Source: Bacteroidota bacterium (GTDB lineage Bacteria > Bacteroidota > Bacteroidia > Bacteroidales > Prolixibacteraceae). From it: 37,854 nucleotides of DNA. Position 1 is the first letter of the stretch, and each line of letters begins with the position of its first letter. The notes beneath the pieces were generated by a model. That model was given only the letters and a program-made list of their open reading frames with translations. It was not told where the DNA came from and did not search any database. The stretch is taken from the NCBI GenBank assembly GCA_023412195.1, contig JAEYNZ010000030.1, positions 1-37,854 on the forward strand, in the 5' to 3' direction. The translations under genes and the position numbers were made by a program. Positions 7,777 to 14,907 of this stretch are shown piece after piece.

Positions 7777-8179
7777 AAAAAGATATGTACTGAACTTTCC
7801 GCCCGAGAGTGGCGACAAACCCCTGAGCTACCACCTGGTGCGCGATTACGACATCCGCATCAACATCCTGAAAGCGGAAGTTTATCCCGGAAAACGGGGA
7901 AGTCTTCTGCTTGAACTCCAGGGCAAGAGAGAAAATATTGAAAAGGGCGTGCAGTACCTCACCGACCACCAGGTGATATGCGAACCATTGGAAAAACGCA
8001 TCCGCTTCCAGGAATTCAGGTGCATCGACTGTGGCAACTGTACAGCAGTTTGCTTTGCAGGCGCCCTTACAATGAACAGGCAAACCTGGAAACTTGAATT
8101 TGATAAAAGCCAGTGTGTGGTGTGTGAACTATGCATTCCCGCCTGTCCGCTGCACCTTTTCGAGATTGACTTCAGGTAA
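7769..8179 (+). CDS. NIL-domain 2x[4Fe-4S] ferredoxin, homocysteine biosynthesis partner
   Basis: 136 residues. Residues 1-75 match the small NIL domain (an ACT-like fold otherwise found on methionine ABC transporter ATPases). Residues 82-136 carry two complete cluster motifs: Cys85-88-91-95 (CIDCGNCTAVC) and Cys116-119-122-126 (CVVCELCIPACP). This is the architecture of Methanosarcina MA1822, the proposed electron donor for reductive sulfur insertion in homocysteine formation. The ATG lies inside the last codons of the HcyBio gene (sequence ATGATTAA), so translation is probably coupled and the two proteins are likely made in fixed ratio. The protein has no signal peptide. An isolated NIL-ferredoxin could serve other reductions, but the neighbours make that unlikely. 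Confidence 0.9.
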   Translation: MIKKRYVLNFPPESGDKPLSYHLVRDYDIRINILKAEVYPGKRGSLLLELQGKRENIEKGVQYLTDHQVICEPLEKRIRFQEFRCIDCGNCTAVCFAGALTMNRQTWKLEFDKSQCVVCELCIPACPLHLFEIDFR

Positions 8180-8250
8180 AATGCAAGGAAAGGACACACA
8201 TATACCCCGGGATATTGGATTATAACCTGAAAATAAATCCGTTGCGAAAC

Positions 8251-8340
8251 GACACCCTAAATCCCCCGAAGGGGGACCTGAAGACAGTGCAAGTAAGGCA
8301 GGACACTGCTTCAGAGCGTCTTACCCCTCTCCGCCGCTTC
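8251..8340 (+). repeat. Dispersed palindromic repeat, copy 2 (inside the homocysteine/methionine gene run)
   Basis: Begins with the hairpin arm ACCCTAAATCCCCC-GAA-GGGGGACCT and continues with GTGCAAGTAAGGCAGGAC, CGTCTTAC and TCTCCGCCGCTTC. It is the plus-strand counterpart of the minus-oriented copy at 3890-3992. It occupies the 271-nt gap between the NIL-ferredoxin and UPF0280 genes, which otherwise holds no gene. Confidence 0.75.
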
Positions 8341-8450
8341 AAAATCTTTCCAATTTGGAAGCGTCGTAATCCACAAAATATGAGTGGATAAAAATGATTA
8401 TTAAACCGGAGAAATGATACTATAGTTTCATCAGAAACCGCTGCACAGAA

Positions 8451-9197
8451 ATGCATGAAGAACGTTTTTACCGCAAAAGTTTTAATTCATCCCGCTTCAC
8501 GGGCTTCGAGGCACGATTTCTTGAGACCGACCTGTGGATAGGCGTGGATGCAGGTTCATACAGGCCAGAGATGAAAGAAGCCGCACTGGAAAGAATAATG
8601 GAAGTACGGCAGCAACTGGATACCTATATCTTACAAAATCCTGAATTCGCGAAAACATTGCTGCCTTTCCACCCTGCAGAATCAGCTCCTGAGCTGGCAA
8701 AGGAAATGGCAGCAGCCAGCAGAACTGCAGGTATAGGTCCGATGGCCTCAGTTGCCGGACTGTTTGCCCGTGAAACTGCAATATCGATCCGTAAGAACTT
8801 TTCGTTGGAAGAATTGGTTATAGAGAACGGCGGCGACATTTATACCTTATTGAAAAATGATCTTGTTTTGTCTGTTTATGCAGGAAAGTCACCTCTTTCG
8901 GAAAGAATCGGTCTTATAATACCAGCCGGTCAGGGTGAAATGGGCATCTGTACCTCTTCAGGAACAGTGGGTCCTTCACTAAGCTTCGGGAATGCAGATG
9001 CTGTAGCAGTTGTTTGTCAGGATGTTTTGCTGGCCGATGCATTTGCCACTGCCATTGGGAACAGGGTTAAACATCCGGAAGATATAGAAGGGGCACTCAG
9101 GTATTCGGAAAATTATCCGCAAATATTGTCATTGATCATTATCTGTGATGACAAAACCGGGATGAGGGGAAATTTCGAAATAAAAATATTAAAATAA
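8451..9197 (+). CDS. UPF0280 family protein (COG2122, ApbE-like fold), putative sulfur carrier for homocysteine synthesis
   Basis: 248 residues with the UPF0280 signatures AGIGPMASVAG (residues 93-103), VIENGGDIY (123-131), GICTSSGTVGPSLSFGNADA (165-184) and DAFATAIGN (196-204). Cys167 in the CTSSGT motif is the conserved cysteine. In Methanosarcina acetivorans the homologue MA1715 takes part in homocysteine synthesis, with persulfide formation proposed. Though related in fold to the flavin transferase ApbE, I see no evidence for flavin transfer here. It lies between the HcyBio/NIL-ferredoxin pair and metH, all on the plus strand, so it completes the three-protein set. The ATG at 8451 is the first in frame; it is separated from the upstream pair by a 271-nt gap with a palindromic repeat, so it may have its own promoter. 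Confidence 0.87.
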   Translation: MHEERFYRKSFNSSRFTGFEARFLETDLWIGVDAGSYRPEMKEAALERIMEVRQQLDTYILQNPEFAKTLLPFHPAESAPELAKEMAAASRTAGIGPMASVAGLFARETAISIRKNFSLEELVIENGGDIYTLLKNDLVLSVYAGKSPLSERIGLIIPAGQGEMGICTSSGTVGPSLSFGNADAVAVVCQDVLLADAFATAIGNRVKHPEDIEGALRYSENYPQILSLIIICDDKTGMRGNFEIKILK

Positions 9198-9285
9198 AGC
9201 CGGTAAAAGAACATCGTCGATAGCTGCCGGACAGAAAATCGTATAATTAAAGCAGTTTTAATACTGCTTGTTACAAAAAATAAAG

Positions 9286-12200
9286 ATGAAAAAGAATATC
9301 CGTACTGAACTTGCTTCCCGTGTGTTGGTGCTCGATGGTGCCATGGGATCGCTGTTGCAGGAATATAAACTGACTGAAGAGGATTACCGTGGCAAACTGC
9401 TGATGGATGCCAGTCACGATCAAAAGGGAAACAATGACATCCTTTCACTGACTTATCCCGATATCATTTTCGAAATCCACTGCAAGTACCTGGAGGCGGG
9501 TGCTGATATCATCCTGACCAATACATTTAATGCCAATACCATTTCACAGGCCGACTACAACATGCAGTCACTGGTTTACGAGATGAACAAGGCTTCGGCA
9601 GGAATTGCCCGCAGGGCAGCAGACCAGTATTCAGAAGAAACCCCCGACAAGCCCCGCTTTGTTGCGGGAACCCTTGGTCCAACCAATAAAACCCTTTCGC
9701 TTTCACCTGATGTGAATGATCCGGGCTACCGTGCTGTTACATTTGATGAAGTCAAAGAGGCCTACCGTGAGCAGGTGGAAGGTCTTCTGGATGGGGGAGT
9801 CGATCTGCTGCTTATCGAAACCGTTTTTGACACGCTGAATGCCAAGGCGGCACTCTTTGCCATTGAGGAAGCACTGGAGGAAAGGGGTATCAGATTGCAC
9901 CTGATGGTTTCAGGCACCATCACCGATGCCAGTGGAAGGACCCTTTCAGGCCAGACAGTGGAAGCTTTTCTGAATTCGGTATCACACATCGATCTTTTAA
10001 GCATCGGACTGAACTGTGCGCTTGGTGCCTCCGAACTCCGGCCATATCTGAAGGAGCTGGCACAAAAAGCACCATTTTATGTAAGCGCACACCCCAACGC
10101 TGGCCTTCCCAACCAGTTTGGAGGTTATGATGAAACCCCGGAAATTATGGCCGGCAATATCAGGGAATTTCTGGAAAACAGCTATGTAAATATCATAGGT
10201 GGATGCTGCGGTACCACACCAAATCACATTCATGAATTTGCAAAAATGGCTGCCAGTGCCAAACCGCACCAGGTTATCAGGAAAGATGCATATACCCGCC
10301 TGAGCGGACTTGAGCCGGTTACCCTGACCCCTGAAGCCAATTTTATGAACATCGGGGAACGCTGCAATGTATCGGGTTCCCGTAAGTTTGCCCGCCTCAT
10401 CCGTGATAAAAAATATGAGGAAGCACTGGCTGTTGCACGCGACCAGGCTGAGAATGGTGCGCAGGTTATCGACGTTAACCTGGATGATGCCATGCTGGAT
10501 GCCGAAAAGGAAATGGTGATATTCCTGAACCTGATGATGGCCGAACCCGATATAGCCCGGCTGCCGGTGATGATCGACTCCTCTAAATGGAAAGTCATTG
10601 AGGCAGGGTTAAAATGTCTGCAGGGAAAAGCCATAGTGAACTCCATCAGCCTGAAGGAAGGCGAGGAACAGTTTATCGAACAGGCTAAAATTGTAAAGCG
10701 CTTCGGGGCAGCCGTTGTAGTCATGGCGTTTGATGAAACCGGCCAGGCTGATTCATATGAACGGCGCATTGAAATTTGTGAAAGGGCTTATAAAATCCTG
10801 ACCGAAAAAGTTAAATTTCGCCCCGAAGACATCATTTTTGATCCCAATGTGCTAACCATCGGCACAGGAATGGAAGAGCACAGCAATTATGCCGTTGATT
10901 TCATCAAAGCAGTTGAATGGATTAAAAAGAACCTTCCGCACGCAAAAACAAGCGGAGGCATCAGCAATGTATCCTTCTCCTTCCGCGGAAACGATGTTGT
11001 ACGAGAAGCCATGCATTCAGTCTTTTTGTACCATGCCATTAAAGCCGGACTGGATATGGGTATAGTTAACCCGGGAATGCTGCAGATTTATGACGAAATC
11101 CCAAAAGACCTGCTGGAAAGAACAGAAGACCTGGTACTGAACCGGAGGCCCGATGCAACCGAACGGCTGCTTGAGTTTGCAGAACAGATAAAACAGGGGG
11201 ATAAAAAAGAGGTAAAAGTAGATGAATGGCGCAGCCAACCCCTAGAAAAAAGGCTGGAACATGCATTGGTAAAGGGCATTCCCGATTTCGTGGAACAGGA
11301 TATGGCCGAGGCACTTAAAAAGTACCAACCTGCGCTTACCATCATAGAAGGCCCGCTGATGGTTGGGATGAATGTTGTGGGCGATCTGTTCGGATCAGGA
11401 AAAATGTTCCTGCCACAGGTTATCAAATCGGCACGTGTGATGAAAAAGGCGGTAGCATACCTGCTGCCTTACATCGAAGCCGACAAGGCCAGGCTGAAGG
11501 ATACCAGTCAGCAGAAAAAAGTATTGCTTGCAACTGTTAAGGGCGATGTGCACGACATCGGCAAAAACATCGTAGGCGTGGTTCTGGGGTGCAACAACTA
11601 TGGAATCATCGACCTGGGCGTGATGGTCCCGACCGAAAAAATACTGGATACCGCCCTGAAGGAACAGGTGGATATCATTGGGTTAAGCGGGTTGATTACT
11701 CCATCGCTTGAAATGATGGTCGATATAGCCAAAGAGATGGAACGGCGTAAGATGAACCTTCCGCTGCTGATCGGAGGTGCCACCACTTCAAAAATACATA
11801 CAGCCGTAAAAATCGAGCCTGAATACAGCCATCCGGTCATCCATGTGAAAGATGCTTCACTTGCTGTAAACGTAGTTTCGAACCTTATATCGGGCAATAC
11901 AGCATACCTGGAATCGGTGAAGGAGGATTACGAACAGGTAAGGGCGTTCCAGGGACAAAGAAAGCCAAAGGAGTACCTGAAACTGGATGAGGCACGTGAA
12001 AACAAAGAACGCATCGACTGGGACAACAGCCCAATGTACAAGCCCCGGTTCACCGGGGTGAAACACCTGATCGATTACCCGCTGCAGGAGCTGCGCGAGT
12101 ATATCGACTGGACTTTCTTTTTTATGGCCTGGGAACTCAAAGGCCATTACCCTGAGATTTTTGAGGATGAAAAACAGGGAGAGGCTGCCCGGAAACTGTA

Positions 12201-12948
12201 TGACGAAGCCAATGAACTTCTCGATGAAATCATTGAAAAAAAGATGCTGCAGGCAAACGCTTCCTTCGGAATCTGGCCCGCCAATTCCGATGGCGACGAC
12301 ATTATCCTGTATGAGGATGAATCCAGAACGAAGGAGTTGGGCAGGTTTTACCACCTCAGGCAACAGGAAAAGAAAAAAGGAAATGCAGCCAACCTCTGCC
12401 TTTCAGATTTCGTAGCCCCCGTTGGTTCAGGGAAAGCCGATTACTGCGGGGGATTTGCAACCACTGCAGGTATCGGTATCGAACCGTGGAAAGAGATGTA
12501 CAGAAAAGATCATGACGACTTCCGTGCCATCATGCTCGAATCATTGGCCGACCGGCTCAGCGAAGCATTTGCCGAACTGCTGCACGAAAAGGTCAGGAAA
12601 GAATACTGGGGTTATGCTCCCGATGAAAACCTGACCCAGGATGAACTCCAGAAAGTCAGATACCAGGGAATACGTCCGGCCATAGGCTATCCTGCTTGTC
12701 CCGAGCATTCCGAAAAAGAAAACCTGTTCAGGCTGATTGAGGCAGAAAAGTCAGGCATCACCCTGACTGAGCATTTTGCGATGTATCCAAATGCATCCGT
12801 ATCAGGTGAATATTTTGTACACCCGCAGTCGCGATACTTCGGCCTTGAAAAAATAGGCCTCGACCAGGTGGCTGACTATGCACGTCGTAAGGGCAAACCT
12901 ATGGATTTCATTGAAAAATTCATCTCAGCGAACCTGAACTACCGGTAA
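9286..12948 (+). CDS. metH: Cobalamin-dependent methionine synthase, full length
   Basis: A 1220-residue protein carrying all four MetH modules. The homocysteine module (about 1-330) has the zinc ligands Cys244 (GLNCALG) and Cys307-Cys308 (GGCCGTT). The pterin module starts near 350 with FMNIGERCNVSGSRKF. The cobalamin module has DVHDIG with His756 as the lower axial ligand, close to E. coli His759. The reactivation module contains RPAIGYPACPEHSEK near residue 1130, so AdoMet-driven reactivation is intact. The enzyme transfers a methyl group from methyltetrahydrofolate to homocysteine, the product expected from the three genes upstream. A TTG 18 nt upstream is in frame, but the ATG at 9286 gives the conserved beginning. 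A 7-bp hairpin (AAGCAGT/ACTGCTT, 9250-9269) precedes it; I recognise no cobalamin or SAM riboswitch in the 88-nt gap. Confidence 0.97.
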   Translation: MKKNIRTELASRVLVLDGAMGSLLQEYKLTEEDYRGKLLMDASHDQKGNNDILSLTYPDIIFEIHCKYLEAGADIILTNTFNANTISQADYNMQSLVYEMNKASAGIARRAADQYSEETPDKPRFVAGTLGPTNKTLSLSPDVNDPGYRAVTFDEVKEAYREQVEGLLDGGVDLLLIETVFDTLNAKAALFAIEEALEERGIRLHLMVSGTITDASGRTLSGQTVEAFLNSVSHIDLLSIGLNCALGASELRPYLKELAQKAPFYVSAHPNAGLPNQFGGYDETPEIMAGNIREFLENSYVNIIGGCCGTTPNHIHEFAKMAASAKPHQVIRKDAYTRLSGLEPVTLTPEANFMNIGERCNVSGSRKFARLIRDKKYEEALAVARDQAENGAQVIDVNLDDAMLDAEKEMVIFLNLMMAEPDIARLPVMIDSSKWKVIEAGLKCLQGKAIVNSISLKEGEEQFIEQAKIVKRFGAAVVVMAFDETGQADSYERRIEICERAYKILTEKVKFRPEDIIFDPNVLTIGTGMEEHSNYAVDFIKAVEWIKKNLPHAKTSGGISNVSFSFRGNDVVREAMHSVFLYHAIKAGLDMGIVNPGMLQIYDEIPKDLLERTEDLVLNRRPDATERLLEFAEQIKQGDKKEVKVDEWRSQPLEKRLEHALVKGIPDFVEQDMAEALKKYQPALTIIEGPLMVGMNVVGDLFGSGKMFLPQVIKSARVMKKAVAYLLPYIEADKARLKDTSQQKKVLLATVKGDVHDIGKNIVGVVLGCNNYGIIDLGVMVPTEKILDTALKEQVDIIGLSGLITPSLEMMVDIAKEMERRKMNLPLLIGGATTSKIHTAVKIEPEYSHPVIHVKDASLAVNVVSNLISGNTAYLESVKEDYEQVRAFQGQRKPKEYLKLDEARENKERIDWDNSPMYKPRFTGVKHLIDYPLQELREYIDWTFFFMAWELKGHYPEIFEDEKQGEAARKLYDEANELLDEIIEKKMLQANASFGIWPANSDGDDIILYEDESRTKELGRFYHLRQQEKKKGNAANLCLSDFVAPVGSGKADYCGGFATTAGIGIEPWKEMYRKDHDDFRAIMLESLADRLSEAFAELLHEKVRKEYWGYAPDENLTQDELQKVRYQGIRPAIGYPACPEHSEKENLFRLIEAEKSGITLTEHFAMYPNASVSGEYFVHPQSRYFGLEKIGLDQVADYARRKGKPMDFIEKFISANLNYR

Positions 12949-12955
12949 GCTGTCC

Positions 12956-13018
12956 TCACCTGCTGACTGTAAGTTCAGCAGTTTCCCTTCACCTGCTGAC
13001 TGTAAGTTCAGCTGGTGA
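12956..13018 (+). repeat. Twice-repeated 24-nt element with hairpin, downstream of metH
   Basis: TCACCTGCTGACTGTAAGTT followed by CAGC occurs at 12956-12979 and again at 12989-13012, 33 bp apart. The second copy extends into TGGTGA and forms an 11-bp stem with one mismatch (TCACCTGCTGA / TCAGCTGGTGA, 12989-13018). It starts 7 nt after the metH stop but has no T-tract, so a classic intrinsic terminator is not shown. Confidence 0.75.
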
Positions 13019-13051
13019 ATCAGCCTACGACTGATTCTTACCAAAATCATT

Positions 13052-13143
13052 GTAAACTCAACTTTAACTCAATGTAAATTCAACTATTATTGAGTTTATA
13101 TTGAATTAACGTTGAGTTTATATTGAATTTAAATTGAATTTAG
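13052..13143. repeat. Eight 11-bp phased repeats in two opposed arms (3 + 5)
   Basis: On the plus strand five contiguous units of consensus RTTGARTTWAN occupy 13089-13143: ATTGAGTTTAT, ATTGAATTAAC, GTTGAGTTTAT, ATTGAATTTAA, ATTGAATTTAG. The complement of 13052-13084 reads three more units, GTTGAATTTAC, ATTGAGTTAAA, GTTGAGTTTAC. The arms meet around a 4-bp centre (TATT, 13085-13088). All units are exactly 11 bp, with a nearly invariant TTGA core. The arms can also pair as an imperfect 33-bp stem in RNA. No gene covers it. OmpR/PhoB-type regulators bind direct repeats at this period, but a binding role is inference. Confidence 0.85.
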
Positions 13144-13327
13144 CATAGGCTTGGTATATACTTTTATATGAAAAATTGGGATTTTAACCCACCCGAACCA
13201 GAATCAGGACATCTGTGACGACCTTTTCCATACTCTCCACAGGAAAGGGGTATGACCCCTCCCATGAAAGGCGGGCAGTACCCGGACGATTTTTAAGTTT
13301 TTCATTTAGAATGTACTGGCGATTCAT

Positions 13328-13335
13328 TAATTTTG
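13328..13335 (+). promoter_or_regulatory. Putative -7 box upstream of the DUF1080 gene
   Basis: TAATTTTG fits the TAnnTTTG consensus and ends 35 nt before the ATG at 13371. No clear -33 element is seen. Confidence 0.45.
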
Positions 13336-13370
13336 CGGCGCGTCTAAATTAAAAACCAGGTTGATCAATC

Positions 13371-14078
13371 ATGAAGCGTTTTGGTTTTCTGATTCCGGCA
13401 GTGATGGCGGCAGCATTGCATGGCTGCATGGCAGATGCTGAGCCGAACACCCTTACAGGAAAGGAACAAAGGGATGGTTGGGAACTTCTGTTCGACGGGC
13501 AGTCGCTCAACAAATGGAAAACATTCAATGGCGGCAGTGTAACCGGGTGGAAGATCATTGATGGGACAGTGCACAATTCAGGGGATGACACCAACTACGG
13601 CGGAGATATTATAACCATTGAAGAATACACTGATTTTGAGCTTTATCTTGAATGGAAAATCATGCCCCAAAGCCAATCAGGCATTTTTTTTCATGTCCAG
13701 GAAGGAATCGTCAATGCCATTTATGAATCAGGCCCAAAATATCAGCTTACCGATGACAGGGGTTGGGTGCAGGAGTTGAAAGAGGTACAGCATGCAGGTG
13801 CCGCGTGGGAGCTCTATGCGCCTGATAATGTAAAATTGGTTTCCGATGGTGAATGGAATAAAACCCGGCTGATTGTGAAGGGTTCAAATGTGGAGCACTG
13901 GCTGAACGGCACAAAGGTTTTGGAATATGAATTATGGAGTGATGACTGGCATGAACACGTTAAAAACAGCAAATGGAGACACATGCCTCATTACGGCTCA
14001 GCAAAAAAAGGGCATATCGGGTTGCAGGACCATGGTGGGTTGACCATGTTCAGGAATATCAAAATAAGGAGGTTGTAG
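13371..14078 (+). CDS. DUF1080 (3-keto-disaccharide hydrolase family) lipoprotein
   Basis: 235 residues. The N-terminus is a lipoprotein-type signal with a cysteine at residue 19 (ALHGC). The rest is one DUF1080 domain, a concanavalin-like beta-sandwich, recognised from WELLFDGQSLNKWKTF near residue 35, GDIITIEEYTDFELYLEWKI, QSGIFFHV, and the C-terminal GHIGLQDHGG...FRNIKIRRL. The family is named for 3-keto-disaccharide hydrolysis, and several members act in bacterial 3-keto-glycoside breakdown with Gfo/Idh oxidoreductases and AP-endonuclease-2 TIM barrels, both of which occur at 2569-4954. The signal suggests a periplasmic or outer-membrane location. It is a single gene with its own putative promoter and no co-directional partner nearby. 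Specificity is unknown. Confidence 0.88.
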   Translation: MKRFGFLIPAVMAAALHGCMADAEPNTLTGKEQRDGWELLFDGQSLNKWKTFNGGSVTGWKIIDGTVHNSGDDTNYGGDIITIEEYTDFELYLEWKIMPQSQSGIFFHVQEGIVNAIYESGPKYQLTDDRGWVQELKEVQHAGAAWELYAPDNVKLVSDGEWNKTRLIVKGSNVEHWLNGTKVLEYELWSDDWHEHVKNSKWRHMPHYGSAKKGHIGLQDHGGLTMFRNIKIRRL

Positions 14079-14099
14079 GCCAGGTGGAAACAGAAGATG

Positions 14100-14117
14100 A
14101 TCAAGCGGGTGCGATTA
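14100..14117 (+). repeat. 18-nt direct repeat, left copy
   Basis: ATCAAGCGGGTGCGATTA, identical to 14729-14746; after it the copies drift (GTAATATAGTAAG versus ATTATAAAGTAGG), which suggests a longer diverged repeat. Confidence 0.8.
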
Positions 14118-14395
14118 GTAATATAGTAAGTAATTAACTGAAATACGGTTATCGGCCCGAACAGACCCCTGTGACTTCTTTAATCTGTGAAACTGTGTCA
14201 ATTTCTCATTAGCGAACTTCAAATTCTGCCACTAAACCACCAATAACACCAAATTCCACAAAACAATGTGTCTACCCGTTTAATCTCACCGATAAAGCCG
14301 CCTGCCAGGTTCAACAGATTGCCTGGCCTGTCCAGCAGGCATGCTTTGTTCGTCGTGCCTCCTCCCGCGCAATAACGGTGTCGCTTGTGGGTTAA

Positions 14396-14435
14396 GGGGG
14401 GAGGAGCATGCGCTCCGCGCCTGCTCCTACCCCCC
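14396..14435 (+). other. GC-rich stable hairpin
   Basis: GGGGGGAGGAGC (14396-14407) pairs with GCTCCT-A-CCCCCC (14423-14435), a 12-bp stem with a single bulged A and a GC-rich 15-nt loop. No T-tract follows, so it is not an ordinary terminator. Its composition contrasts sharply with the AT-rich flanks. Confidence 0.7.
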
Positions 14436-14728
14436 GGATACAGCAGAGACGTCATTGCGAAACCCGCTATTTTTCAACAAATTATGGAAAAACAAAAAGC
14501 ACCAAAGCCTCCAAAAAGCAACCGGATTAAATAACAACAGGCGGGTTGAAGCAATAGTCTGATATTGGCAGAACCTTAACTACAAATAAGGTTTTTATGG
14601 TCAGTAAAGGTTCCAGTTGTTGGTTTTCTATTAAGTCCCCACTGTATTCAACCGAAAATCAAAATATATAACTTTGGGAAAGAACCTCCGGTAGGTTAAA
14701 AATAAAAATTGTTTGATTTTTGCTGAAA

Positions 14729-14746
14729 ATCAAGCGGGTGCGATTA
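14729..14746 (+). repeat. 18-nt direct repeat, right copy
   Basis: Second exact copy of ATCAAGCGGGTGCGATTA; together with 14100-14117 it brackets 611 bp that include the GC-rich hairpin. Confidence 0.8.
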
Positions 14747-14882
14747 ATTATAAAGTAGGGTTGTAAGAAATATATACAATCCATTGCGTGGGGTTCATGT
14801 GTTCCCTTGTGTGATAACCGATAAAAAATCATATGTAATCATTCCACCTCCCGGATTTTTCCATACATTATGAAGCTTTCCG

Positions 14883-14890
14883 TATATTTG
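14883..14890 (+). promoter_or_regulatory. Putative -7 box upstream of the CPBP protease gene
   Basis: TATATTTG matches TAnnTTTG exactly. It ends only 17 nt before the preferred ATG at 14908, so the transcript leader would be about 11 nt, close to leaderless. Confidence 0.5.
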
Positions 14891-14907
14891 CATCAAAATT
14901 GACCATC

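Larger units (their letters stand above)
14079..14882. other. About 800 bp without a credible gene
   Basis: Short ORFs here (14219-14455 minus, 14341-14562 plus) are low-complexity translations of a GC-rich patch and show no domain pattern. The region contains an 18-nt direct repeat (14100-14117 and 14729-14746), a strong GC-rich hairpin at 14396-14435, and two CACCAAA-rich tracts (14226-14262 and 14501-14520). It looks like accumulated repeat debris or a decayed element. Confidence 0.6.

Noticed and set aside
9198..9285. Cobalamin or SAM riboswitch before metH
   Set aside because: Too short for a cobalamin riboswitch and none of the conserved core sequences I know were seen.
13052..13143. 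Plasmid-type replication iterons
   Set aside because: Units are only 11 bp, no Rep or Par gene is near, and the context is chromosomal housekeeping and metabolic genes.
14219..14455. 78-residue minus-strand ORF in the GC-rich patch
   Set aside because: Translation is low-complexity (Pro/Arg/Gly-rich) and arises from the hairpin sequence; no homology pattern.
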